Source: Rhodococcus pseudokoreensis | GTDB taxonomy: Bacteria > Actinomycetota > Actinomycetes > Mycobacteriales > Mycobacteriaceae | Direction of reading: 5' to 3' | DNA length: 64,000 bases | NCBI RefSeq assembly: GCF_017068395.1 | Contig: NZ_CP070619.1 | Coordinates: forward strand, 6,882,001-6,946,000 | In this document: in pieces, positions 57,103-64,000 of the stretch | How positions within the stretch are numbered: position 1 is the first letter of the stretch | How the letters are laid out: every line of letters begins with the position of its first letter | The notes under the pieces: generated by a model | Databases searched by the model: none | Told to the model about the DNA's origin: nothing | The model's input: the letters and a program-made list of their open reading frames with translations, nothing else | Position numbers and translations under genes: made by a program

Positions 57103-58365
57103 TCAGGTGAGGACGGGGTTCTTCTCGACGTCCCAACTGACGTGCAGCGACTCCGGGCCGCGGAACGAGGTGTTCGGAACGTAGTGGAACTCCTGGTGAT
57201 CGAGAGTCATGTGAGGCAGGCGCCGCGTCAGTTCCTCCAGGTAGATGATCATCTCCAGCCGGGCGAGATGGTTACCCAGGCACATGTGTGTTCCCGCGCC
57301 GAATGCGATGTGCGCTTTGGCGTCTCGGTCGATATCGAACCGTTCGGGATCGTCGAACACGGAGCCGTCCTGGTTCGCTGACGCGATCACCATGAGGATC
57401 TTTCCGCCCGCGGGAATCGTCACGTCGCCGACCTGTACGTCCTGCTTCGCGACTCGGCGCCAAGCGGCCACAGAGGGATTGAGTCGCAGACACTCCTCGA
57501 CCGCCGCGGGGATCAGAGATGGGTCCGCACACAGGCGATCCCACTGGTCGCGGTTCCTCAACAGAGTGACGACCGCGTTCGCGGTGGCATTCGTCGTGGT
57601 CTCGTGCGCCGCCATCGCGCCACCCATGACGTTCGTCTGCAGCCACGTGTCGGAGATGACGTCCGGGTGTTCGCGCTGCATCGTGATCGCATGGCCCAGC
57701 CACCCTGGTGGATTGTCGAGTTCCTTGAGTTTCCCGATGACGCGTTCACCCATCTCCCAGAACTGGCCCAGGCCGTCGGCGGCACGGATCTGCTCCTCTG
57801 GGCTCGGCCGGCCCCACACGAATTCGGTCATGGACGTGGCCAGCTTGCGTACGGTGTCGACGTCCTCCTCGGGAATCCCCAGGAACTGCAGAGCGACCAA
57901 ACAGGGGATGTCCCAGAGCATATCGGCGACGAGATCGGCGTGACCCTGATCGACGAATTGATCGATGTAGGCGTTCGTCGTATCCCGAATGTAGGGAGCG
58001 AGAGGGTCGATCCGGTCCGGCATGAATGCCGGAGCGTTCAGCCGGCGGTACTGCCGATGCATGGGCGGGTCGGAATCCGCGAGGACAGGGCAGGGCGCGA
58101 AGTTGTACTTGCCGAGCTGCGCGCCGGCCTCCTCGGAAGGAGGGGTGACCGGCGTCAGGGTGATGGCCGCAGAGAAGTGATTGAATTGGCTGAAGACCGA
58201 TTTCACGTCTTCGTGCCGCGTGACGACCCAGTAGTCCGAATCGTCGTTGTAGAACACCGGTTGGCTCTCGCGAGCCCACGCCAGCGAGGCCCCCGGATTC
58301 TCCTGATATTCGCGGTCGAAGAACGAGAATCCTGCGGCGGTATGAGCGACCGGGCACCCAGTCAT
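57103..58365 (-). CDS. Cytochrome P450
   Basis: A 420-residue soluble bacterial P450. The haem-binding loop is FGAGTHMCLGNHLARLE with Cys362, the I-helix oxygen-activation motif is GGAMAAHETTTNA, and the K-helix ExxR is in AAVEECLRLNPSV. It is of normal length for class I enzymes. The gene is 24 bases after a phthalate-dioxygenase-reductase-type protein, which may be its unusual electron donor in place of a separate ferredoxin and ferredoxin reductase. Substrate unknown; hydroxylation or O-dealkylation is typical. Confidence 0.92.
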   Translation of the reverse strand: MTGCPVAHTAAGFSFFDREYQENPGASLAWARESQPVFYNDDSDYWVVTRHEDVKSVFSQFNHFSAAITLTPVTPPSEEAGAQLGKYNFAPCPVLADSDPPMHRQYRRLNAPAFMPDRIDPLAPYIRDTTNAYIDQFVDQGHADLVADMLWDIPCLVALQFLGIPEEDVDTVRKLATSMTEFVWGRPSPEEQIRAADGLGQFWEMGERVIGKLKELDNPPGWLGHAITMQREHPDVISDTWLQTNVMGGAMAAHETTTNATANAVVTLLRNRDQWDRLCADPSLIPAAVEECLRLNPSVAAWRRVAKQDVQVGDVTIPAGGKILMVIASANQDGSVFDDPERFDIDRDAKAHIAFGAGTHMCLGNHLARLEMIIYLEELTRRLPHMTLDHQEFHYVPNTSFRGPESLHVSWDVEKNPVLT

Positions 58366-58389
58366 TGTTTTCCTCTCTTCGGTGGGCTG

Positions 58390-59406
58390 TCAGAGGTCGA
58401 GCGTTATCTTTGGACACGCAGCCCTACTGATGCAGATCATCAAGGTGCTGTTTTCTTCCTGCTCTGCGGGGCTGAGAACTGAATCGCGGTGGTCGGCCAG
58501 GCCCGACACGATATTTGTTTCGCAGGTCCCGCACGTTCCCTCGGAGCAGGAGAATGGTGCGGGTATGCCGGCGGCCCGTGCTACGTCGAGGATTGATTGA
58601 TCCGATCCGACCGAGACGGTGATACCGCTCCGGACGAATTCGACTTCGAATTCATCGAGGACGGGTGCGTCCGTCGGAGTTTTCGGAGTGAACCGCTCCA
58701 GGTGAATTTCGCCGATATTGTCGAAGTCGGCGGCCATCGCCTCCACAGCACACAGCAGACTCTCCGGGCCGCACACGTACACCGCGGTTTCGGGAGTGAC
58801 ATCCGCAAGGATGCGCGCGAGATCGATCCGCCCGTGGATGTCTGCCGGAACCAACGTCACGCGGTCGTGGTGAGCCTGTTTCAGGTCGTCTGCGAATGCC
58901 ATGTTGCGTCGACTGCGACCTCCATAAATCAGGGACCATTCGGCGCCCACTCGATCGACCGACGTGATCATCGGGAGGAACGGGGTGATTCCGATTCCTC
59001 CCGCAATGAACAGATACCGGGGCGCGTCGACGAGGTGAAAGTTGTTGCGTGGCCCACGAATGGTGATGCTTTCGCCTTCGCGTAATTCGTGATGAAGGCG
59101 TGTGGAGCCGCCTCGGCCGTCGGGTTGGTACAGGACGCTCACCTGCCACGAACGACGATCGCCGGGTTCCCCGCACAGGGAGTACTGCCGGACCATGTCC
59201 GGTCCGAGTACGACGTCGATGTGGGAACCGGGCGTCCACTCGGGGAGGTCTCGACCGTCGGCGCGGACGAGGGTCAGCTGCGTGACGGTGTCGGTGATCG
59301 GCGTCTTGGCCTTGATTTCCATCGCGAGGTCCTCGTGTGCCTGATTCTCGGGGTCCGCTCGCCGAGGCTCCTGGCCGGAGTGTCGGGCCTCGAACTGCGA
59401 TGCCAT
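58390..59406 (-). CDS. PDR/VanB-type flavin and [2Fe-2S] reductase
   Basis: A 338-residue reductase: FMN domain with HIDVVLGPDMVRQYSLCGEP, NAD domain with AGGIGITPFLPM and VYVCGPESLL, and a C-terminal ferredoxin domain with Cys287, Cys292, Cys295 (CSEGTCGTC) and Cys325. The ATG at 59406 has GAAGGAG upstream and is preferred to a codon at 59511. The first about 40 residues are hydrophilic and not part of the fold. First gene of the P450 operon. It parallels the reductase of the Rieske system at 36436-37395; here the natural partner is the P450. Confidence 0.9.
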   Translation of the reverse strand: MASQFEARHSGQEPRRADPENQAHEDLAMEIKAKTPITDTVTQLTLVRADGRDLPEWTPGSHIDVVLGPDMVRQYSLCGEPGDRRSWQVSVLYQPDGRGGSTRLHHELREGESITIRGPRNNFHLVDAPRYLFIAGGIGITPFLPMITSVDRVGAEWSLIYGGRSRRNMAFADDLKQAHHDRVTLVPADIHGRIDLARILADVTPETAVYVCGPESLLCAVEAMAADFDNIGEIHLERFTPKTPTDAPVLDEFEVEFVRSGITVSVGSDQSILDVARAAGIPAPFSCSEGTCGTCETNIVSGLADHRDSVLSPAEQEENSTLMICISRAACPKITLDL

Positions 59407-59661
59407 GGGGACTCCTTCGAATTTCGGCCGGATGCCCCGGCGTGGACTGTGTTGCACCAAGCCACGGTGTGATCGGACGCACCATCGGGCTGCGCGAATG
59501 GGGTAGGTCACAACGTGTGGTCCGTCGTAATCTGCCGTAGCGAGCGATTACGCACATGGGGCAGATCACGGTAGGGGGTACGGAAGTTGCGGATGTCCGT
59601 ACTGGGTGCGGTCAGCGTCGAACGCGGTGAAACGGTTCCGACCTACGAGTTCGCGGTCCGG
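59407..59661. promoter_or_regulatory. Upstream region of the P450 operon with an inverted repeat
   Basis: Between the reductase start and the LuxR stop lies CGTAATC (59526-59532), 13 bases, then GATTACG (59546-59552), a 7-bp inverted repeat 120 bases ahead of the reductase ATG. It is the best operator candidate for the operon. No clear -35/-10 pair was found. Confidence 0.4.
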
Positions 59662-61983
59662 TCAGTGGGACTGTCCGATGTACCACGAGGCGATCTGGCT
59701 GCGCGAGACGAACCCGAGGCGCGTCATGATGTTCTCGATGTGGCTCTCCACGGTGCGCACGGAGATCACGAGAGCCGCCGCGATCTGTGGACTGGTCAGG
59801 CCCTTCGATATCAGGGCTGCGATCTCTTGCTGCCGACTGGTGAGCGCGGGTGGCTCATCCTCGGGAATCGACTCGGCGACCTGTTCCGCCAGTGCATAGG
59901 CGATGATTCCCGTCGGGGACCGCTTTGCGCCTGCCTGTAGAGCTGCCGACAGGGCCCGAGGCGCCATGGCCTGCTCGAGCAGACCGCGGCAGGCAGAGTG
60001 ATATCCCGTGAGTGTCGGTCCGAATGCCACCAATTCCGTGCCCGTGCGCCGCCACAGGCTTCGAGAGGCCCCTATCAGTTGTGCCGCGCGCTCGAACTGA
60101 CCGGTCGATCCCGCGATCCAGGCCAGAAGCTCGGTCATCAGGGCGGTCCCCAGGGACGGATCGAAGATGCGGTGATCACGAAGCGCGTCGAGCGCGGTCT
60201 CATGTGCCGCGGTGAAGTCGCCTTGCAGCCAGTGGTCGAGGCCCTGGCTCCACTTCAGGTACGAGCGCGCCCATCGTTCACCGCGATCCCGGCACACGGC
60301 CAGCGCCGACGTGCTGACGGCCGAGGCTTCCGCGCTACGGCCGTCGAGGGAAAGCACGACGGCGTACTCGAAGGACGCCATCAGCCATTCGGCGGTCTCG
60401 CCGACGTCGGCCAACTCTCGCAGCGCGACCTCGAAATGAGTCTCGGCCTCGGCAAGGTCGCCGCGAAGCTGTGCAGCGAGTCCCCGCAGCCCGACGCAGT
60501 GGGCCGCCGCATCAGCAAGGTGAAGCTGCGTCGCCAATGCTTCGCATTCGTCGAGGCGCAGTGCTGCCACCTCGTGGTCGCCCTGGAGAAGCGACACCCT
60601 GGCAGCGACCCACAGCGCTTTTGCCCGGGCCGGCGTGGGCGCCCGGTCACCGTCGGGTGCGTCGAGCGCTTCGTCTGCCCACCTGCGACCCTCGGCAATG
60701 TATCCATCGGCGTACCAGCGATATCGCAGTCCGGCGATCAACTCGAGTTGGTAGTCGTGGCCCGGGCCTACGGTGTCCAGCGCGGCGCGGAGATTTTCCC
60801 GCTCGATGCGCATCCACTTGGCAGAGGCGGCTTGGTCGGGCCCGCACCAGGACCGTTCCAGGCCTTTGACCACGCCGAGAAAGTACTGACGGTGGCGGCT
60901 GTGGAATTTCTCGGAGTCTCCCGTCAGCGCGAGTATCTCTGCGCCGTAGGCCCGGATGGTTTCCAGCATCCGGAAGCGCATCGTCGATTCTTGGTCCTCG
61001 ACTCCGAGGATGGATTGATTCACCAGGGAACTCAACAGATCGAGCGTGGTTGTGGACAGGTGGCCGCCCTCGGCGTCTCCGCCCCCGCACACGCCTTCGG
61101 CCGACGTCAGGTCGAAACTGCCTGCGAAAACGGAGAGGCGCGCCCACAGATCACGTTCCGGTTCCGTGCAGAGTGCAAAACTCCAATCGACGAGCGATCG
61201 GAGGGTCTGCTGGCGCGGTGCGGCCGATCGACTTCCCATTGTGAGCAGCCCGAATCGGTCCGTCAGTCGTTCCAGGATCTGGTCGAGCGAAAGAATGCGC
61301 ATTCGGGCGACCGCGAGTTCGATTGCCAGCGGAATTCCCTCCAGCTGAATAACCAAACGCGCCGCTGCGGCAGCATTGTGCTCGTCGAGGACGAAACCGG
61401 GCGAGGCGGCCTCCGCACGTTCATGGAGTAATCGGATCGACTCGAATTGCGACAAGGATTCCACGGTGACCGGCGCCGCGTCATCGGGAACGGTGAGTGG
61501 AGGTACTGGATAAAGGAATTCTTCGGTCATCGTCAGCGAGGTGCGGGTAGTGACCAGAATCCGTGTCGACGGCGCATATCGCAGAATTTCGCTGACCAAT
61601 GCGACGCACCCCGGGAGCACGTGCTCGCAATTGTCGAGGATGAGCAGGATCTCGCGATCGCGAAGATATTCGATCAGCTTTGCCGTGGCGTCACGATTCG
61701 ACTGATCGACAATTCCCAGTGCGTGAATGACTGCAGAAGGTACGTCGCCTCCGTCCGAGACGGACGCCAATTCGACGAAGTACACGCCGTTTTCGAAAAG
61801 GTGGTTCGTCTCGTCGGCGACGTGCAACGCCAATCGGGTCTTGCCGACTCCGCCCGGCCCGATCAGGCTCACCAGCCGTCCGTTCGCCAGGCGGTCGCGG
61901 ATCTCCTTGCGCTGCTGACGCCTGCCGACGAAGCTGGTCGCGGTGGACGGAACGTTGCCGCTGCGAGTTCTCGCCTTCGACAC
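59662..61983 (-). CDS. STAND ATPase/LuxR-type transcriptional regulator
   Basis: A 773-residue regulator starting at GTG 61983. ATPase domain with P-loop IGPGGVGKT (41-49) and LILDNCEHV, a long helical sensor region with TPR-like repeats, and a C-terminal LuxR HTH (LTSRQQEIAALISKGLTSPQIAAALVISVRTVESHIENIMTRLGF) over the last 60 residues. It closely parallels the C-terminal 750 residues of the PknK-like protein at 44142-47432 (FVGRR, PRQQTLR, ALCTEPERDLWARLSVFAGSFDL), but has no kinase domain. It lies between the P450 operon and an AraC gene and may activate the former in response to a ligand bound by the sensor region. Confidence 0.88.
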   Translation of the reverse strand: MSKARTRSGNVPSTATSFVGRRQQRKEIRDRLANGRLVSLIGPGGVGKTRLALHVADETNHLFENGVYFVELASVSDGGDVPSAVIHALGIVDQSNRDATAKLIEYLRDREILLILDNCEHVLPGCVALVSEILRYAPSTRILVTTRTSLTMTEEFLYPVPPLTVPDDAAPVTVESLSQFESIRLLHERAEAASPGFVLDEHNAAAAARLVIQLEGIPLAIELAVARMRILSLDQILERLTDRFGLLTMGSRSAAPRQQTLRSLVDWSFALCTEPERDLWARLSVFAGSFDLTSAEGVCGGGDAEGGHLSTTTLDLLSSLVNQSILGVEDQESTMRFRMLETIRAYGAEILALTGDSEKFHSRHRQYFLGVVKGLERSWCGPDQAASAKWMRIERENLRAALDTVGPGHDYQLELIAGLRYRWYADGYIAEGRRWADEALDAPDGDRAPTPARAKALWVAARVSLLQGDHEVAALRLDECEALATQLHLADAAAHCVGLRGLAAQLRGDLAEAETHFEVALRELADVGETAEWLMASFEYAVVLSLDGRSAEASAVSTSALAVCRDRGERWARSYLKWSQGLDHWLQGDFTAAHETALDALRDHRIFDPSLGTALMTELLAWIAGSTGQFERAAQLIGASRSLWRRTGTELVAFGPTLTGYHSACRGLLEQAMAPRALSAALQAGAKRSPTGIIAYALAEQVAESIPEDEPPALTSRQQEIAALISKGLTSPQIAAALVISVRTVESHIENIMTRLGFVSRSQIASWYIGQSH

Positions 61984-62207
61984 GACACCTCCACATTGCG
62001 ACAGACGAAGTCAGAATATCGCAACCCCGGCGATGTGACGTCGGAATACCGAAACTCTGTTCGAAGGCGGCGTCATCGCTGAGCCGTCGGGCGGCGGTCC
62101 GTGTCGGACCGTCGTATCCGCGCTCTCTTCTGATTCTGCGGTGAGTGTGATAGAAGATAGGCACGGACACGCCGCGTGGCGATCCGTTCACCGCGAGGTC
62201 GATTACA

Positions 62208-63173
62208 TTGCGCGAGAGCTTTTCCGGCACCCAGTCAAGCGGCGAGCACCCCGGGGGTGGCATACGAAATCCCGATTGGGACGCGGTGTCCCATGCAGTA
62301 TCCGACGCCTATTTTCCGCATGAGCTCATGCCCCTGGCGGCTTCCGGCCCTGCCACGTCTTCAGGGGTGTCGGCCCTGCATCTCGGGCCGCTGCACATTG
62401 TGCGAATCAATTGGGGCGCTGATGTTGCCGTTCACAGTGAGCATCCCGGCGCCGTCGGCATCAACATCCCGCTTCGCGGCGAGCTGGAGACCCGGATCAG
62501 GGGGCGACTCGTCGTGTCCACCCCGGGCTTCGCCACGGTCAACCCCGCTGACACGCCGGCCGATATCACGCGGTGGCCGGGCACCTGCACGATTCTCGGC
62601 GTCAAGATCGATCGGGATTTCGTCCAACGCGAGTTGTGGCGCGTGACAGGCCGAGCCGACGCAGTGATCCCCGATCAGATCGATTTGCGCAGGCCCGCTG
62701 CTGCAAGCTGGTTTCGACTGCTGAGCAGCATTGTCGATCAACCCGTTGATGACGCGCTGTTGACCAACACACATGTGGCACAGGGACTGGCGGCATCGCT
62801 CACCGATGGATTCCTGCTCGCTGTTCTTCCGGACGAGACCGACGATCGGTACGCTGTCCGACCCCGGATCGTCACTCGCGTGATCGATGCCATCCATGCC
62901 GAGCCCGACCGTCTGTGGACCGCAGCGGAGATGGCCGACGTCGCCGGGGTCAGCGTACGGCGCCTGCAGGAGGGCTTCCGCATCTACCTCGGCAAGACTC
63001 CCCGCGAATGCCTGACCGAGATCCGTCTCGCCGGCGTCCGAGCCGAACTCGCCTCGGGCTCGGCCCGTTCGGTGACCGACGTTGCCCTGAAATGGGGGTT
63101 CACTCATTTCGGCCGGTTCGCCGCCGCGTTCCGGCAGCGCTACGGTGTGCCACCTTCTTCGTTGTTGCATTGA
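62208..63173 (+). CDS. AraC-family regulator (AraC-binding-like N-terminal domain)
   Basis: A 321-residue AraC regulator of a different subfamily from the three near the BKACE genes. The N-terminal domain (VSALHLGPLHIVRINWGADVAVHSEHPGAVGINIPLRGELETR) is of the AraC_binding_2 type; the C-terminal HTHs are LWTAAEMADVAGVSVRRLQEGFRIYLGKTPRECL and SVTDVALKWGFTHFGRFAAAFRQRYGVPP. TTG 62208 has GAGG upstream and is the earliest credible start. It is divergent from the LuxR regulator (224-base gap) and probably belongs to the control of the P450 operon. Confidence 0.83.
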   Translation: MRESFSGTQSSGEHPGGGIRNPDWDAVSHAVSDAYFPHELMPLAASGPATSSGVSALHLGPLHIVRINWGADVAVHSEHPGAVGINIPLRGELETRIRGRLVVSTPGFATVNPADTPADITRWPGTCTILGVKIDRDFVQRELWRVTGRADAVIPDQIDLRRPAAASWFRLLSSIVDQPVDDALLTNTHVAQGLAASLTDGFLLAVLPDETDDRYAVRPRIVTRVIDAIHAEPDRLWTAAEMADVAGVSVRRLQEGFRIYLGKTPRECLTEIRLAGVRAELASGSARSVTDVALKWGFTHFGRFAAAFRQRYGVPPSSLLH

Positions 63174-63243
63174 CTCGGCATCCGCGGCGAGATGCCCGCA
63201 CCGGCGTAAGCTCCTGGTCAGGCCTTCCCGTCAACTGGAGGAT

Positions 63244-64000
63244 GTGCTGAGCGCCGACGAAGGGGTGTCCGCCGACACCACGGACACCGATCCACCACCG
63301 GCCCCGAGGGCCGGGTTGGATCTGCACCTCGAGCGGCCTGCCGGCCGGGTCCGCGACAGCGTGATGGACGCTCTGCGTGACGCCATCCGTTCGGGCCGGC
63401 TGTCCCCGGGCACTCGGCTGCCGTCGAGTCGCGCGTTCGCCTCGGACCTGGGCATCGCGCGGAACACAGTGGCGCGGGCGTACGCGGAACTCGTCGAGGA
63501 GGGTTGGCTGACGTCACAACACGGCTCCGGGACGACGGTGTCCCGCCGTGCTGCGGAGGCAGTGCGGGCCGAAGGGCTTCGCGTGCGGAGGCTGCCGGCG
63601 CGCCGCCCGGGCCACGATCTGCGACCGGGACAGCCCGACCTGTCGTCGTTCCCGCGCGGGCAGTGGAGTCGCGCCGTCAAGCAGGCGCTCCACGCGGTCC
63701 CGTTCGAGGCGTTCGGTTACGCGGACCCGTACGGCCGTCCCGAACTGCGTCTGGCGCTTGCCGAGTACCTGGCGCGGGCTCGCGGCGTCGTCTGCAGGCC
63801 CGACAACATCGTGGTCTGCTGTGGTGCCGCGGAGGGGCTCACCCTGTTGGCCCGTGCGCTGGCCGGTGCCGGGGTGGTCTCCCTGGCCGTCGAGTCTTAC
63901 GGGTTGCCGACCCACCGCGAAGCACTGCGCACGGCAGGGTTGCGCTGTCCGCCGCTGGCCGTCGACGGCGGTGGCGCAGATGTCGCCGCGCTCGACGACA
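63244..64000 (+). CDS. MocR/PdxR-type GntR regulator with aminotransferase-like domain (partial)
   Basis: The gene runs off the window end; about 252 residues are visible. N-terminal winged helix of the GntR family (VMDALRDAIRSGRLSPGTRLPSSRAFASDLGIARNTVARAYAELVEEGWLTSQHGSGTTV), then the start of a class I aminotransferase-like fold (DLRPGQPDLSSFPRGQWSRAVKQAL, YADPYGRPELRLALAEYLARARGV, IVVCCGAAEGLTLLARALA). MocR proteins use pyridoxal phosphate as effector and control vitamin B6, GABA or taurine genes. The start may be GTG 63244 or GTG 63265; GGAGG at 63237 is rather close to the first. Confidence 0.85.
   Translation, partial: MLSADEGVSADTTDTDPPPAPRAGLDLHLERPAGRVRDSVMDALRDAIRSGRLSPGTRLPSSRAFASDLGIARNTVARAYAELVEEGWLTSQHGSGTTVSRRAAEAVRAEGLRVRRLPARRPGHDLRPGQPDLSSFPRGQWSRAVKQALHAVPFEAFGYADPYGRPELRLALAEYLARARGVVCRPDNIVVCCGAAEGLTLLARALAGAGVVSLAVESYGLPTHREALRTAGLRCPPLAVDGGGADVAALDD

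Noticed and set aside
59998..61431. 477-codon plus-strand open frame
   Set aside because: Antisense to the STAND/LuxR regulator gene, which has full domain motifs.
1..64000. tRNA, rRNA, CRISPR array, insertion sequence or phage genes
   Set aside because: Looked for but no cloverleaf, spaced repeat array, transposase or integrase motif was seen; the duplicated blocks have no terminal inverted repeats.

Overview
The window is GC-rich actinobacterial DNA. The gene content points to a catabolically versatile member of the Mycobacteriales, most likely a large-genome Rhodococcus: F420-type luciferase-like monooxygenases, a WhiB protein, a PknK-like kinase/LuxR regulator, a DUF5134-like membrane protein, and many oxygenases and CoA ligases. 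This is an inference from gene families. No rRNA, tRNA, CRISPR array or insertion sequence was recognised.

Layout. (1) 1-3.9 kb: tail of an amino-acid-type permease, a GMC oxidoreductase, an alpha/beta hydrolase and an F420-type oxidoreductase. (2) 4-28.3 kb: three related gene sets built on BKACE (DUF849) beta-keto-acid cleavage enzymes. Operon 1 (minus, 12.9 to 4.0 kb) is qor1-tauD1-BKACE1-MFS1-hydrolase1-acetoacetyl-CoA synthetase1-FadD-like ligase. Operon 2 (minus, 20.9 to 17.1 kb) is BKACE2-hydrolase2-acetoacetyl-CoA synthetase2. Operon 3 (plus, 23.9 to 28.2 kb) is a dioxygenase-like gene lacking its iron ligands, then qor2-tauD2-BKACE3. Three AraC regulators, three MFS transporters and a carboxymuconolactone-decarboxylase-like gene lie among them. 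(3) 28.9-44 kb: an MFS gene, an 11-kb minus-strand operon (Rieske ferredoxin, small unknown protein, amidohydrolase/decarboxylase, aldehyde dehydrogenase, Rieske oxygenase, HicB-like protein, phthalate-dioxygenase-type reductase, RraA-like aldolase, FAH-family hydrolase, indolepyruvate ferredoxin oxidoreductase-like protein) and a divergent IclR regulator. (4) 44-54 kb: PknK-like regulator, membrane and secreted proteins, orphan Phd antitoxin, RibD-C reductase, XRE/MmyB regulator, F420-type oxidoreductase, and malic enzyme overlapping whiB. (5) 54-63 kb: a P450 operon (reductase, P450, MoaF-like, cupin, esterase, AhpD-like) followed by LuxR and AraC regulators. (6) 63.2 kb to the end: start of a MocR/PdxR-type regulator.

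How the genes may work together. In the BKACE sets an Fe(II)/2-oxoglutarate dioxygenase and a quinone-oxidoreductase-like enzyme would produce a beta-keto acid. BKACE would exchange it with acetyl-CoA to give acetoacetate plus an acyl-CoA, and acetoacetyl-CoA synthetase would recover the acetoacetate. The starting substrate is unknown. A 41-nt element, each copy followed 15 nt later by a TARTGT -10-like hexamer, lies upstream of both operon 2 and operon 3, so one AraC protein probably controls both halves of a split pathway. In the aromatic region the same 15-bp palindrome occurs upstream of iclR and of the distant MFS gene, and a close variant upstream of the 11-kb operon. Near-identical DNA blocks shared by the BKACE sets show recent duplication or gene conversion.
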